DNA of 64,000 nt, taken from the NCBI RefSeq assembly GCF_022348085.1, contig NZ_JAKRFN010000007.1, positions 183,786 to 247,785 of the forward strand, written 5' to 3'. Both the position numbers and the translations under genes were made by a program. The notes below the pieces were generated by a model. The model did not search any database. It had not been told where the DNA came from and worked only from the letters and a program-made list of their open reading frames with translations. Of this stretch, positions 55,203 through 64,000 are shown piece after piece. Every line of letters begins with the position of its first letter. The first letter of the stretch is position 1. Origin of the DNA: Mycobacterium sp. PSTR-4-N (GTDB lineage Bacteria; Actinomycetota; Actinomycetes; Mycobacteriales; Mycobacteriaceae).

Positions 55203-56159
55203 ATGACCCTCGACCTGCGCTCCAGCACCGACGTCCTGGCCGCCGTCCCGGCCCTGCTCGGATTCGCCCCCACCAACAGCATCGTCGGAATCGTCATCGA
55301 CGACGACGGCGCCCAGCAGAGCATCCTCGTCGCCGCCCGCTACGACAGCGACGCGCCTCTGCACACCGCCATCAAGTTCGTAAACGCCCTGCCCTTGCGC
55401 GACGACGACGGAATCGCCCGCAGCGTCCTGCTCATCGCCATCGCCGACGCCGAGCACCAGGCCCTCGCCGGACACCACCTCGACGCCATCAGCCGCCAGC
55501 TGCACGCGCTCGGCAGCGCGGTCTTCAAGCGGCTCCACGCCGACCAGCTCGACGCCGGCCACTCCTGGACCGATGTCGACACCGGAGAGGCAGGTCGCAC
55601 CGTCGACTACCGAACCTCAGACCTGGCCCTGCGGTTCGCCGTCGAGGAGGGCCGTTCCATCCTGGGCGCCCGCGCCGACATCGCCGCCGAGTTCACCCCC
55701 GGCGATCCGGCACCGGAGGCCGAGATCACCGCCGACGTCGTGACCCACACCATCCTGAGCCTGTACACAGCCCTCAACGACCCCGACGGACTCACCGCGC
55801 AGCTCGCCGCCAACGCCGGCCACCTGATCACCACCAGCGTCACGCACCGCGACGCACTGCTAGTCATCAGCGCCACCCGCCTCGACACAGGAGGCACCCT
55901 CTGGACCCGGATCGCGCGCCAACTGCGTGGCATCGCTCGCATCGAGGCACTCGCGCTAGCCGCTGCCTGCTTCTACGCCGGCAACGACTCCGTCCGCGCC
56001 GGCCTCGCCCTCGACGCCGCCCAAACCACCGCCGCCGACAACGGACTCGAGGACACCAACCTCGTGGCCTTGCTCGACACCGCGCTGCAGAGCGGACTCC
56101 CGCCCGCAGCAATCCGCCAGATGCTGGCCCGCCTCGGCGACACCCCGCCCACCAACTGA
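55203..56159 (+). CDS. DUF4192 protein (cassette gene 4)
   Basis: A 318-residue protein with the DUF4192 start LAAVPALLGFAPTNSIVGIV, then RSVLLIAIADAEHQALAG and a helical C-terminal half (RIEALALAAACFYAGNDSVR). DUF4192 is found in actinobacterial plasmids and phages, mostly small alpha/beta-helical proteins of unknown role. ATGACC follows GGAGAAACACC. It is the only cassette gene with a known domain. Confidence 0.8.
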   Translation: MTLDLRSSTDVLAAVPALLGFAPTNSIVGIVIDDDGAQQSILVAARYDSDAPLHTAIKFVNALPLRDDDGIARSVLLIAIADAEHQALAGHHLDAISRQLHALGSAVFKRLHADQLDAGHSWTDVDTGEAGRTVDYRTSDLALRFAVEEGRSILGARADIAAEFTPGDPAPEAEITADVVTHTILSLYTALNDPDGLTAQLAANAGHLITTSVTHRDALLVISATRLDTGGTLWTRIARQLRGIARIEALALAAACFYAGNDSVRAGLALDAAQTTAADNGLEDTNLVALLDTALQSGLPPAAIRQMLARLGDTPPTN

Positions 56160-56176
56160 CCCGACCAACCCCGTGA

Positions 56177-56214
56177 GTCCGGCCGGCCACCTCACCCGAG
56201 ATGGCCGGCCGGAC
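56177..56214 (+). terminator. Hairpin terminator after the DUF4192 gene
   Basis: GTCCGGCCGGCCA pairs perfectly with TGGCCGGCCGGAC, loop 12 bases, followed by TTCATC only. Confidence 0.65.
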
Positions 56215-56259
56215 TTCATCTCGCCCCATGACCCGCCCGACCACCAGGAAGGAACCACC

Positions 56260-56571
56260 ATGACCGACCGCCACGACCGCCGAGACGGACACGCCGCGCG
56301 CTACTCCTACGAACCCGACGGCACCCACTACGTCGAGCAGACCGTCCAGGTCTATCTGCGGCTCTCCGACGACCGCACCCGGTGGATCGTCGACGCCGCC
56401 AGCGTCGACGGCTGCGCCCTCGACAGCGCCATGAGCGACTTGAGCGCCAGCAATACCGAATGCGCCTGCGACAGTGCCGATTGCGACGACGTGCTCGCTG
56501 CCGCGAACACGCTGCCGCTACCCACCGGCGAAGAGCTCGCCCACCTACTGCTCGACGCCCTGCCCGACTAA
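56260..56571 (+). CDS. Hypothetical acidic protein
   Basis: 103 residues from ATG 56260 (AGGAAGGAACC upstream). It has beta-type YVEQTVQVYLRLSDDRTRWI and a Cys/Asp/Ser-rich middle (ECACDSADCDDV) that could bind a metal. No family. It ends before a terminator. Confidence 0.6.
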   Translation: MTDRHDRRDGHAARYSYEPDGTHYVEQTVQVYLRLSDDRTRWIVDAASVDGCALDSAMSDLSASNTECACDSADCDDVLAAANTLPLPTGEELAHLLLDALPD

Positions 56572-56578
56572 CACCACC

Positions 56579-56624
56579 GGGGCCTCGCCGACACCATCAC
56601 GCTGTCGGCGAGGCCCCCCCTTTT
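56579..56624 (+). terminator. Intrinsic terminator
   Basis: GGGGCCTCGCCGACA (56579-56593) pairs perfectly with TGTCGGCGAGGCCCC (56603-56617), then CCC and TTTT. Confidence 0.88.
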
Positions 56625-56692
56625 GATCCGGATGCCCCAACGCTCCCCACGGCAACGACAAGGGCGACATCCCGCGCCCCGCACACCGCCGC

Positions 56693-56984
56693 CCTGGCGG
56701 GCGCGGGATGCCCGCCTGCGGCGGGCTCGTCCGCAGCCACTCACCTTGGAAGCCGTCAGCAGGGGGCGCAGCGTAATCGGCCGGGGGCCCGAGCCGTCAA
56801 GGGACGTCCGGTGCTGGTGCCGGCGGCGGAGGACATGTGCGGCCCTATCAGCTCGCTGACGCTCGCGGGCCGCACATCCGCCGGCACCATCACCGGACTC
56901 TTCGCCCTTGACGGCCCACCCTCAGCCGATTGCCCCGCACCCCGGCGCTGACCGGCGCACTCAACACGAGGAAACGGAGACACC
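56693..56984 (+). promoter_or_regulatory. Type-A structured leader, copy A2
   Basis: 292 bp, close to A1. The 123-nt triple-stem core is at 56793-56915 with the same three 11-bp stems. The shared 3' motif is slightly changed (GGCGCTGACCGGCGCA, 56944-56959). It precedes only a 28-codon frame, which suggests that the leader itself matters. Confidence 0.65.
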
Positions 56985-57071
56985 ATGACCGACAACCGCA
57001 CTCAGCGCGAACTCGAACTCGCCGCCGATCTCGCCGCCGCCGCCGACACCGCCACCGACGCCCCGTTCTGA
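56985..57071 (+). CDS. 28-residue microprotein (cassette gene 5)
   Basis: ATG 56985 follows ACGGAGACACC. The frame (TDNRTQRELELAADLAAAAD then TATDAPF) is short, helical and acidic. It ends at TGA 57071, 66 bp before the next gene, so it may be a leader peptide of that gene. Confidence 0.45.
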   Translation: MTDNRTQRELELAADLAAAADTATDAPF

Positions 57072-57137
57072 CCCCGCCCGCCGGGCCCGCCACCACCGCG
57101 GGCCCGGCGCAACCCACCGCACCCGAAAGGATCTGAC

Positions 57138-57431
57138 ATGCACCACCTGCACAACCCCGACTGGGCCCGCGACGTCGACACCGCGCGCCTAGCGCTCGAC
57201 GGCGCACTGGTCGACGCCATCAACGCCCTCACCCGCGCCCGCACCGCCCTGGCCACACTCACCAGTGACCACGCCTACGACGTCGACTTCGTCGGCACCG
57301 CCGACGGGACCGACACCGCCTCATTCCTCACCGACAGCCTGCGCAACTGTCGCGCCGCCTACCGCATCGCCCACGCACTGATCGAGGACGCACCCACCGA
57401 CGACGAGCCCGACGACCACACTGACCACTGA
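57138..57431 (+). CDS. Hypothetical helical protein
   Basis: 97 residues, GAAAGGATCTGAC upstream of the ATG. Helical (WARDVDTARLALDGALVDAI, then NCRAAYRIAHALIEDAP) with an acidic His-rich tail (DDEPDDHTDH). No family. Probably in one transcript with the 28-residue frame. Confidence 0.6.
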   Translation: MHHLHNPDWARDVDTARLALDGALVDAINALTRARTALATLTSDHAYDVDFVGTADGTDTASFLTDSLRNCRAAYRIAHALIEDAPTDDEPDDHTDH

Positions 57432-57439
57432 CCCCCCGC

Positions 57440-57482
57440 GGGCGAGGACCGAATCACCCCCCACCGGGGCCGGTCCTCGCCC
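57440..57482 (+). terminator. Hairpin terminator
   Basis: GGGCGAGGACCG pairs perfectly with CGGTCCTCGCCC across a 19-base loop; CTTCTC follows. It also separates the plus-strand genes from the minus-strand pair. Confidence 0.75.
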
Positions 57483-57546
57483 CTTCTCATGCCGCGCCGG
57501 TGACACACCGCGCCACCGGCGCACCGACACACCGTTACCCATTTCC

Positions 57547-58080
57547 TCACCACAGGGTCGGATGTCCCACCGCCAGCGCATCGGCGACCGCGGCGGCATC
57601 CCATCCATTGCGCACCGCAGCGCGCAGCGCGACCGAACGGTCCCGACGCGCCAACACCCCGGCGTTGCGCTGCCGGACGGCGACTCGGCCACCGCCTCGA
57701 CCGGACCGGCCCATCTGTTCCATGTTGTCGCGCTGGCTGCCGGCGAACACGTGCCGACGGCCCGTCTCGCCGGGCACACTCACCCGCGCGCACAACGGCA
57801 CGTCGCACCCGTGGAGCGCACGCTCCCACGGCGGCAACACATCGCCGTGTAATGCCACGGCCAGCGCATACCGGTTGGCCCGCACCATGACCCGCCGGCC
57901 GTCACGCCGAATCCACAAACGCCCGTACCCGTCGCCACCGATGGCGCCGGTGAACAACCAGCAGTCCTGAGCGTCCGGGCCGCGCACGACAGCGGCCTCA
58001 AAGCGCGCAATCTCGGCGGCATCGCGCACGGGGTCCACCACCAGCTGTAGTGGTTCCGACCGCCGCCGACCTGTTCTCAC
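57547..58080 (-). CDS. HNH-endonuclease-like protein, intact copy
   Basis: 177 residues. The pattern is that of phage/plasmid HNH nucleases: CWLFTGAIGGDGYGRLWIRR, then a degenerate RANRYALAVA (Asn in place of the usual His), ERALHGCDVPLCARVSV, and HVFAGSQRDNMEQM with Arg-rich C-terminal helices. The broken paralogue at 24458-24960 keeps PHRYALAI. The changes in the HNH residues make activity uncertain. The gene lies 12 bp downstream of the HTH-like gene on the same strand. Confidence 0.65.
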   Translation of the reverse strand: MRTGRRRSEPLQLVVDPVRDAAEIARFEAAVVRGPDAQDCWLFTGAIGGDGYGRLWIRRDGRRVMVRANRYALAVALHGDVLPPWERALHGCDVPLCARVSVPGETGRRHVFAGSQRDNMEQMGRSGRGGGRVAVRQRNAGVLARRDRSVALRAAVRNGWDAAAVADALAVGHPTLW

Positions 58081-58092
58081 CGTGCCGACACG

Positions 58093-58569
58093 TTAACCGG
58101 TGGCCGACAAGGAGCCGTCCGGCGCGCCCAACGCGGCCCCTCCACCGCTGCTGGCCGCGATGGACTCGTCGGCCGCCGCCTCATGCGCTTGCGCTGCACC
58201 GGACGCCCGGTCCGCGCTGTCGGCAAGCGTCGCCTCGGCGTAGCGGATCAGCTCGCGCACCGCCTTCTCTCCGATCCCCGTCAGGGCGGCGATGTCGCGG
58301 ATCGTCTCGCCCCGATCGCGCAGCGCAGCAAGCGCCATTCCCGCGGCACGGCGGTGATCGGCGCGCTTGCCCTCGGCCTGGGCGCGCACGCCGGCGATCT
58401 TGGTCTCGACCCACTCGTCGACCCCGGCGAGGCGTTCCTGGCTGGAGAAGAACACCGCCAGGTCGTCGCCATTGCGCCGGGCTCGTTCCAGAACGTCGCG
58501 CTGGGCGGCCTTCACCGCCTCGCGGGCAGCCCGCACAGCCGACTTCGATTTCGACACCTTGTTCGTCAT
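58093..58569 (-). CDS. Helical/HTH-like protein, intact copy
   Basis: 158 residues from ATG 58569. Lys/Arg/Ala-rich long helices (VSKSKSAVRAAREAVKAAQR) are followed by an HTH-like segment (RGETIRDIAALTGIGEKAVR) and an Ala/Ser/Gly-rich tail. It is the paralogue of 25292-25762, and together with the HNH-like gene it forms a two-gene module found twice in the window. Its role is unknown; a DNA-binding subunit is a reasonable guess. Confidence 0.6.
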   Translation of the reverse strand: MTNKVSKSKSAVRAAREAVKAAQRDVLERARRNGDDLAVFFSSQERLAGVDEWVETKIAGVRAQAEGKRADHRRAAGMALAALRDRGETIRDIAALTGIGEKAVRELIRYAEATLADSADRASGAAQAHEAAADESIAASSGGGAALGAPDGSLSATG

Positions 58570-58853
58570 GGCGCTCAACCTAAAACCGCCACCACCGCTA
58601 CAGCACCGCCCCAAACCAGCCACTTTCAACCCATCACGCACCGCCAAACCCTCACGCCACCAACAGCTCCGCCTCCATTCACCCCCTGCCGCGCCCCCCA
58701 TCGCCGGCCTCACCACACCCCTCCACTCCCCCTTTTTCAGCCCATCACACCTAGTGCATTCAGGTCACGAAACGGTAACGGCGCTGTTGTCGTGGGCTTG
58801 GGGCGGTGCTCAAGAGCCGAGCCGTTCGTAGCGTCCGGGGTGGTGATCGAGCG
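58570..58853. other. Intergenic, candidate region for oriT or divergent promoters
   Basis: About 280 bp of C-rich sequence upstream of the relaxase gene. MobF origins often lie near the relaxase, but I see no nick site or iterated repeat that I can name. It should contain the promoters of the relaxase and of the minus-strand HTH-like gene. Confidence 0.35.
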
Positions 58854-61800
58854 GTGATGGGCCTCCACAAACTGACCGCCGGAGACGGGTACACCTACCT
58901 GCTCCGGCAGGTCGCTGTCGCCGATGGCACCGACCTCGGTCGCGCCAGCCTCACCGACTACTACTCCTCCAAGGGCGAAACCCCCGGACAGTGGATCGGC
59001 AGCGGCCTGGCCGCCCTGGGGCGACCGGTCAGCCGCGACCCCGACAACCCACTCGTCGTCGACCTCTGGGGAGTCCCCAACGGCTCCGAAGTCACCGAAG
59101 ACCAGATGAAGGCCCTCTTCGGTGAAGGGCTCCATCCCAACGCCACCCGCATCACCGAACACCTCACCGGCATCGGCCTGTGGGTCGACGGCGCGCACGC
59201 CGCCGCCAAGCTCGGCCGCCCATTCCGACTGGGCGCCAACGAAAACGAATTCACCCGCCGCCTACGCGGCGCCTACGGCCAGCACAACGACACCCTGGGC
59301 CGCGCCACCAACGCCCCCCTCGACGCCGGTGTACGCGCCGAGATCCGCACCACCGTCGCCGCGCAGATGTTCGCCGAGCACTACGGCCGCGCCCACCTCG
59401 ACGACCGGGAGCTCACCGGATTCACCGCCCGACTGTCCCGCATCGACACCACCGCCGTCGCCGGCTACGACCTGACCTTCACCCCCGTGAAGTCGGTGTC
59501 TGCGCTATGGGCGCTGGCCCCGCTGGAGGTCGCCAAGGCCATCGAGGAGTGCCACCACAAAGCCGTCGCCGACACCCTGGCGTACCTCGAAAACCAGGCC
59601 TGCTTTACCCGCATGGGCACCAACGGCGTCGCCCAGGTCGACGCCGGCGGATTCATCGCCGCAGCGTTCGATCACCGCGACTCCCGCGCCGGCGACCCGA
59701 ACCTGCACACCCACGTCGCGGTGAGCAACAAGGTGCAGGCCATCGGCGCCGACGGCATCCCCCGCTGGCTCGCCCTGGACGGTCAACCGCTCTACAAGGC
59801 CAAGGTGTCGGCATCGGAGTTGTACAACACCCTGTGCGAGGCCAACCTGATCGCCGAACTGGGCGTCAACTTCGCCAACGACACCCCCGAGCCGGGGAAG
59901 CGACCCGTCCGCGAAATCGTCGGAATGTCACCGGAACTGATCACCGTGTGGTCCTCACGGCGGGCCGCCATCGAGCACCGCGTCGGAGCGCTCGCCAAGG
60001 ACTTCCAGCAGCAGCACGGCCGCGAACCCAGTGCGGTGGAAATGCTGGCGCTGTCCCAGCAGGCGACCCTGGAAACGCGTGCGGCCAAGCACGAACCACG
60101 GTCGTTGGCAGAGCAGCGCCACCAGTGGCGGACCGAAGCCGTCGAGGCCTTGGGGGGTCACCGCCACGTGGACGCAATGGTCGCCGCAGTGACCTCCGGG
60201 CGGGCCCCGCGCGAACGCGTCATCATCACCGACGACTGGGTCGCCGAGCAGGCCGCCAACGTGATCACCACGGTCTCCGCGGCGCGGTCGACGTGGCAGA
60301 TCAGCCACGTCCGCGCCGAGGTGTCACGGGTACTGCGCTACACCGGCTGCCACGACACGCCAGCGCTGTCGGAACGCCTCGTCACAGCCGCGCTCGACGA
60401 ACGCAGCATCGCGTTGACGAGCACCGCCGACACCGAGATGAACGAGCCCAACGTGCTGCGCCGACGCGACGGCGCCAGCGTCTACACCCGCCACGACACC
60501 ACCGTCTACACCAGCGCCGACATCCTCGCCGCAGAGCGCCGAATTCTCGACGCCGCAGGGCTTTCCGGCGGGTACGTCGTCGACGACGCCAGCATTGGCT
60601 TGGCCCTGCTGCAAGCCCATGCCCAGCACGGCGTGGCACTCAACGACGGTCAACAAACCCTGCTGCGTGAGATGGCCACCTCCGGTGCCCGCGTGCAGCT
60701 CGCGCTCGCTCCCGCCGGCACTGGCAAGACCACCGCCATGGGTACGCTCGCCGCCGCGTGGGTCAACAGCGGAGGCAACGTCGTCGGCCTGGCCCCGACC
60801 GCCGCAGCCGCCGAAGTCTTGGCCGCCGACCTGGGCGCACCGACCGACACCATCGACAAATTGGTGCAGCTCTCCGGGCGCCACGGAGGCCGTCCCGCGG
60901 CCGACGATCCCGCGCGAGCGTGGTTCGACCGCATTGGTCCCGGCACGCTGATCGTGGTCGACGAGGCCGGGATGGCGTCGACCGCAGGCCTGGACGCGGT
61001 GATCTCGCACGCCCTGGCCCGCGGTGCCAGTGTCCGCTTGATCGGTGACGACAAGCAGCTCGCCTCGGTCTCCGCGGGCGGTGTACTGCGCGACATCGTG
61101 GCCATCTACCGGGCCCTGACCCTCTCCGACGTCGTGCGGTTCACCGACCCCGTGATCGGGGCCGCCGAAGGCGCTGCCAGCCTCGCGCTGCGTGACGGCG
61201 ACCCCACCGCCATCGCCTTCTACCTCGACCACGGCCGCGTGCACGTCGGGGCCGAACACGTCGCCGCCGACATGGCCTACCAGTCATGGTCGGCCGCCGT
61301 CGCCGCCGACCGCGATGCCCTACTGATCGCCCCCACCAACGAACTGGTCGCCGAACTCAACGAACGCGCCCGCCTGGACCGGTTGCGCCGTCACCCGCAC
61401 CCCAACAACACCCGCACCGTCACCCTGTCCGACGGCTTGACCGCCAGCGTCGGAGACTGGATTCTCACCCGCAGCAACGCCCGCTGGCTACACATCCCCG
61501 GCGGCGGCTGGGTGAAGAACGGACACCGCTGGGTCATCACCGACATCGACGCCACGGGCACCGTCTCGGTGTCGCGGCTCACCGGGTCCGACACCCAATC
61601 CGTCGTCCGGCTGCCCGCCCGCTACGTCGCCACCAACACCACCCTGGGCTACGCACGCACCATCAACGGCGCCCAAGGATCGACCGCACGCCACGAATGC
61701 CACGTCGTCGGTTCGGACACCCTGACCCGTGAGCAGCTCTACGTCGCACTCACCCGCGGCAAGGCCGAGAACCACATCTACTTCTCCACCAGCGAAGCCG

Positions 61801-64000
61801 ACCCGCACGCCATCCTCACCCCCAAGGCGACGCACCCCCCGACGGCCGTGGACATCCTCTCGGCCATCCTGCGCCGCGACGGCGCGCAGGTCTCCGCCCA
61901 CAGTGCTCAGCGCGCCGATGCCGACCCGTTCACCCGTTTGGCCCGGGCGACCGACATGTACACCGACGCTCTGTCCAGTGCCGCCGAGCAGCTCGCCGGC
62001 ACCGACACCATGGCCGGCATCGACGCCGCCGCCACCGCGCTGCGCGCCGACCTCACCGCCGCCGAAGCGTGGCCCGTCCTGCGCCGCAATCTCGCCCTGC
62101 TGGCGCTGGACGGACACGACCCGCAACAAGCCCTCGCGCACGCCGCCCGCCGCGGACTCGACAACACCGGCGACCCCGCCGCAGTGCTCGACTGGCGCCT
62201 GCCCACCCCCGACGACAGCGCCCTGGACATCGTCGGACCGCTGCGCTGGCTGCCCTCCATTCCTGCCGCACTGCAAGATGATTCAGCGTGGTCGCGATAC
62301 CTGTCCGCGCGCTCGACCCTCGTCGAAGACATCGCCGACCAGATCCGCGAACAAGCCCGCGCCTGGACCCCGGCGACCGCCCCGGTATGGGCGCGCCCAC
62401 TGGTCGGTCAGCGCCCCGGACTGCTCGCCGAGATCGCGGTGTTCCGCGCCGCCCACGACGTCGACCCCGCCGACACCCGCATCACCGGGCCCACCCAGCA
62501 CGCCAACCGCTCCGCGTCGTTCCAAGCGATGCTGCACCAGCGCCTCGACACCGCCCTGGTCACCGGCGGTGCCGGGGCCAAGCGGTGGCGAACGCTGGCC
62601 GAGCGGATCGACCCGACCCTGCCCGCCGACCCGTTCTGGCCCCGATTGGCTACCCACCTCGATCAGGCCGCGCGCGCCGGGGTCGACGTCACCGCCCTGG
62701 TCGACGACGCCATGACCCGCCACGGGGTGCTGCCCGACGAGCTGCCCGCCGCCGCCCTGTGGTGGCGGCTGGCCGGCACACTGTCCCCGGCCACCCTCGA
62801 CGCCTCCAACACCCGCCTGCGGCCGCCATGGACCGCTGAGCTGCACCGCGTCCTGGGCAGCTCGGCCGCCGAGACCATCACCGCCGACCCCGCCTGGCCG
62901 GCGCTGGTCGCCGCCGTCAACGCCTCGGACTGGCCGCCGGCCGACCTGCTGTCCGCAGCCGCGGAATACCTCCTCGACGCCCTCGACGACGACGCGATTC
63001 GCCTCGACGAATACGCCCGCGTGCTCACCTACCGCGTCGAGTTGCTCACCCAATACGACGGCGAAGCCCACGCCGACATCCCTCACCCCGCCGACAGCCT
63101 GGGTGACCCCCTCACCACCGCGCCGCACCACCCCGTCGGCCTCGGCGACCACGACGAGCCCGGCCACGACGACTGGTTCGACTACCACTCCGAGAACGAC
63201 GACAGCCTCGGTGACCTCGACTTCTACTCGCTGCTCACCGAGCGCCCCGCGCTGACCCCCGACCTCGACATCGACGTCGCCGAGCTGCGAGACCGCCGCG
63301 CCGCGGCGAAAGCCCGCGCCCGCACCTTGGCCGAAGCGGTGCTGTCCTACCAGGGCGGACCCGCCGAGCAGGCCGCCGCCGCCGAGCTCATCGCCCTGCA
63401 CCGCCGCCACGTCGAGCAACGCCCGCTGCAACACGACCTGGCTCACGCCCACGCCGACTGGATCACCGCCGCGGCCGCCGCAGAGGCGCAGCGCCACCGC
63501 ATGAGCGAGCTCGAAAAGCTCATCACCCGCGCCGACGGAGACGGTCACCACGACCTCGCCCAGGCCTACCGGGAACGCCGCGGCGATCTTGCCGTCGACG
63601 CCGCCGACCTCGACGCAGGCGCGCGCCGGGCCGGCGCCGAGCGTGACGCCGCAGCCGAACGGCTTCACGCCCTCGCAGGGGGGCCGCAGGGCGTCGTGAC
63701 CGCCGAGGACATCGAAGCCCGCCGCACCATCGCCGTGCACGCCGACCTCGCCGCCCTCGCCGCCGCTCGCGCCGACGCCGCCGAACTGGACAACCAGCTC
63801 TACCGCGCCGAAGCCCGCACCGCACGGACCTTCGCCGAGCACCCCGAACGCGACCGAGAACTGACCCGGGCCGCAGCGATGATCACCGAGCGGGATCTGA
63901 TGGTGTTGCGTGCTGAGGTGGATTTCGTGGAGGCAGCGGGGTCTCGGTCACCGGCCACGGTGTACCCACCCCCAGCCCACGGGTGGGAGGACCTCGACGA
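58854..64000 (+). CDS. MobF-family conjugative relaxase/helicase (TrwC/TraI-like), right end cut off
   Basis: At least 1,714 residues, still open at the window edge. The relaxase domain begins at GDGYTYLLRQVA, with catalytic-type tyrosines in LTDYYSSKGETPGQWIG, and the three-His metal site in FDHRDSRAGDPNLHTHVAV (about 275-284). The helicase part follows with Walker A PAGTGKTTAM (about 620), IVVDEAGM, and GYARTINGAQGSTA plus LYVALTRGK. The last 450 residues are helical and acidic and may serve protein contacts. It nicks oriT and unwinds the transferred strand in conjugation. GTG 58854 or ATG 58857 is the start. Confidence 0.9.
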   Translation, partial: MMGLHKLTAGDGYTYLLRQVAVADGTDLGRASLTDYYSSKGETPGQWIGSGLAALGRPVSRDPDNPLVVDLWGVPNGSEVTEDQMKALFGEGLHPNATRITEHLTGIGLWVDGAHAAAKLGRPFRLGANENEFTRRLRGAYGQHNDTLGRATNAPLDAGVRAEIRTTVAAQMFAEHYGRAHLDDRELTGFTARLSRIDTTAVAGYDLTFTPVKSVSALWALAPLEVAKAIEECHHKAVADTLAYLENQACFTRMGTNGVAQVDAGGFIAAAFDHRDSRAGDPNLHTHVAVSNKVQAIGADGIPRWLALDGQPLYKAKVSASELYNTLCEANLIAELGVNFANDTPEPGKRPVREIVGMSPELITVWSSRRAAIEHRVGALAKDFQQQHGREPSAVEMLALSQQATLETRAAKHEPRSLAEQRHQWRTEAVEALGGHRHVDAMVAAVTSGRAPRERVIITDDWVAEQAANVITTVSAARSTWQISHVRAEVSRVLRYTGCHDTPALSERLVTAALDERSIALTSTADTEMNEPNVLRRRDGASVYTRHDTTVYTSADILAAERRILDAAGLSGGYVVDDASIGLALLQAHAQHGVALNDGQQTLLREMATSGARVQLALAPAGTGKTTAMGTLAAAWVNSGGNVVGLAPTAAAAEVLAADLGAPTDTIDKLVQLSGRHGGRPAADDPARAWFDRIGPGTLIVVDEAGMASTAGLDAVISHALARGASVRLIGDDKQLASVSAGGVLRDIVAIYRALTLSDVVRFTDPVIGAAEGAASLALRDGDPTAIAFYLDHGRVHVGAEHVAADMAYQSWSAAVAADRDALLIAPTNELVAELNERARLDRLRRHPHPNNTRTVTLSDGLTASVGDWILTRSNARWLHIPGGGWVKNGHRWVITDIDATGTVSVSRLTGSDTQSVVRLPARYVATNTTLGYARTINGAQGSTARHECHVVGSDTLTREQLYVALTRGKAENHIYFSTSEADPHAILTPKATHPPTAVDILSAILRRDGAQVSAHSAQRADADPFTRLARATDMYTDALSSAAEQLAGTDTMAGIDAAATALRADLTAAEAWPVLRRNLALLALDGHDPQQALAHAARRGLDNTGDPAAVLDWRLPTPDDSALDIVGPLRWLPSIPAALQDDSAWSRYLSARSTLVEDIADQIREQARAWTPATAPVWARPLVGQRPGLLAEIAVFRAAHDVDPADTRITGPTQHANRSASFQAMLHQRLDTALVTGGAGAKRWRTLAERIDPTLPADPFWPRLATHLDQAARAGVDVTALVDDAMTRHGVLPDELPAAALWWRLAGTLSPATLDASNTRLRPPWTAELHRVLGSSAAETITADPAWPALVAAVNASDWPPADLLSAAAEYLLDALDDDAIRLDEYARVLTYRVELLTQYDGEAHADIPHPADSLGDPLTTAPHHPVGLGDHDEPGHDDWFDYHSENDDSLGDLDFYSLLTERPALTPDLDIDVAELRDRRAAAKARARTLAEAVLSYQGGPAEQAAAAELIALHRRHVEQRPLQHDLAHAHADWITAAAAAEAQRHRMSELEKLITRADGDGHHDLAQAYRERRGDLAVDAADLDAGARRAGAERDAAAERLHALAGGPQGVVTAEDIEARRTIAVHADLAALAAARADAAELDNQLYRAEARTARTFAEHPERDRELTRAAAMITERDLMVLRAEVDFVEAAGSRSPATVYPPPAHGWEDLD

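Noticed and set aside
59180..60670. A 496-codon Arg-rich plus-strand frame
   Set aside because: It overlaps the relaxase helicase region in another frame and is low in complexity.
62283..63842. A 519-codon open frame on the minus strand
   Set aside because: It is the Gly/Val-rich antisense shadow of the relaxase gene, an effect of high GC; it has no motifs.

Overview
The window looks like DNA from a member of the Mycobacteriaceae (Mycolicibacterium or a related fast grower), most likely part of a large conjugative plasmid or an integrated relative of one. The grounds are the high-GC actinobacterial codon use, a BlaI/M56 pair of mycobacterial type, a VapBC45-type toxin-antitoxin pair, single-cysteine arsenate reductases of the mycothiol-using kind, and at the right end a MobF (TrwC/TraI) relaxase with ParB-like and other plasmid-backbone genes.

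1-17.3 kb is an envelope and respiration island. It begins with the tail of a BlaI-type repressor and its M56 membrane protease. Then come a DUF305 lipoprotein, CtaG, a thioredoxin-like lipoprotein, cytochrome oxidase subunit III, an NlpC/P60 endopeptidase, CopC, a CPBP protein, a lytic transglycosylase, an L,D-transpeptidase, a membrane protein/cupredoxin/small membrane protein operon, an AraC regulator and a fatty-acid-hydroxylase family protein. Six copies of one 17-bp dyad (TAC-N4-N3-N4-GTA) lie between these genes and suggest a local BlaI regulon joining oxidase assembly to cell-wall remodelling.

17.4-23.1 kb holds a vapBC45-like pair and an arsenic operon read right to left (arsR, acr3, two arsC genes, an FAD-dependent disulfide reductase). 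23.3-25.8 kb is decayed plasmid-type material: two frameshifted small genes, one intact hypothetical gene, a broken HNH gene and an HTH-like gene. The last two are paralogues of an intact pair at 57.5-58.6 kb.

26-35.3 kb looks like a defence island next to a tyrosine recombinase: a PIN-domain protein, a frameshifted AlbA_2/Schlafen-type protein, an AAA ATPase plus subtilase pair matching IetAS, and a secreted thermonuclease.

From 35.3 kb the plasmid backbone begins. A parB-like gene is cut in two by a 10.1-kb transposon (about 36.18-46.31 kb) with imperfect inverted ends, tandem Tn554-like recombinases and a persulfide-detoxification cargo: peroxiredoxin, two metallo-beta-lactamase/rhodanese proteins, a TauE permease, a membrane rhodanese, a CstR-like repressor and DUF302. 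Five CstR-type operators (ATACCCC-GGGGTAT) serve the cargo. The two parB parts rejoin exactly in frame. The rest, 46.3-64 kb, carries a PP-loop reductase gene with an internal TAG stop, NrdH redoxin, a DnaB-N-like protein, a secreted trypsin-like protease, many small unknown genes and the relaxase, which runs off the right edge.

The most unusual signal is at 51.3-57.1 kb. Five small unrelated genes are each preceded by a copy of a homologous leader of about 300 bp, in two structural families that share the last 45-50 bases. One family folds into three nested perfect 11-bp stems. The other has a two-tier stem with a compensatory base-pair change. Several of the units end in clear terminators. 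I read this as a modular promoter/structured-leader cassette array, not matched to anything I know.
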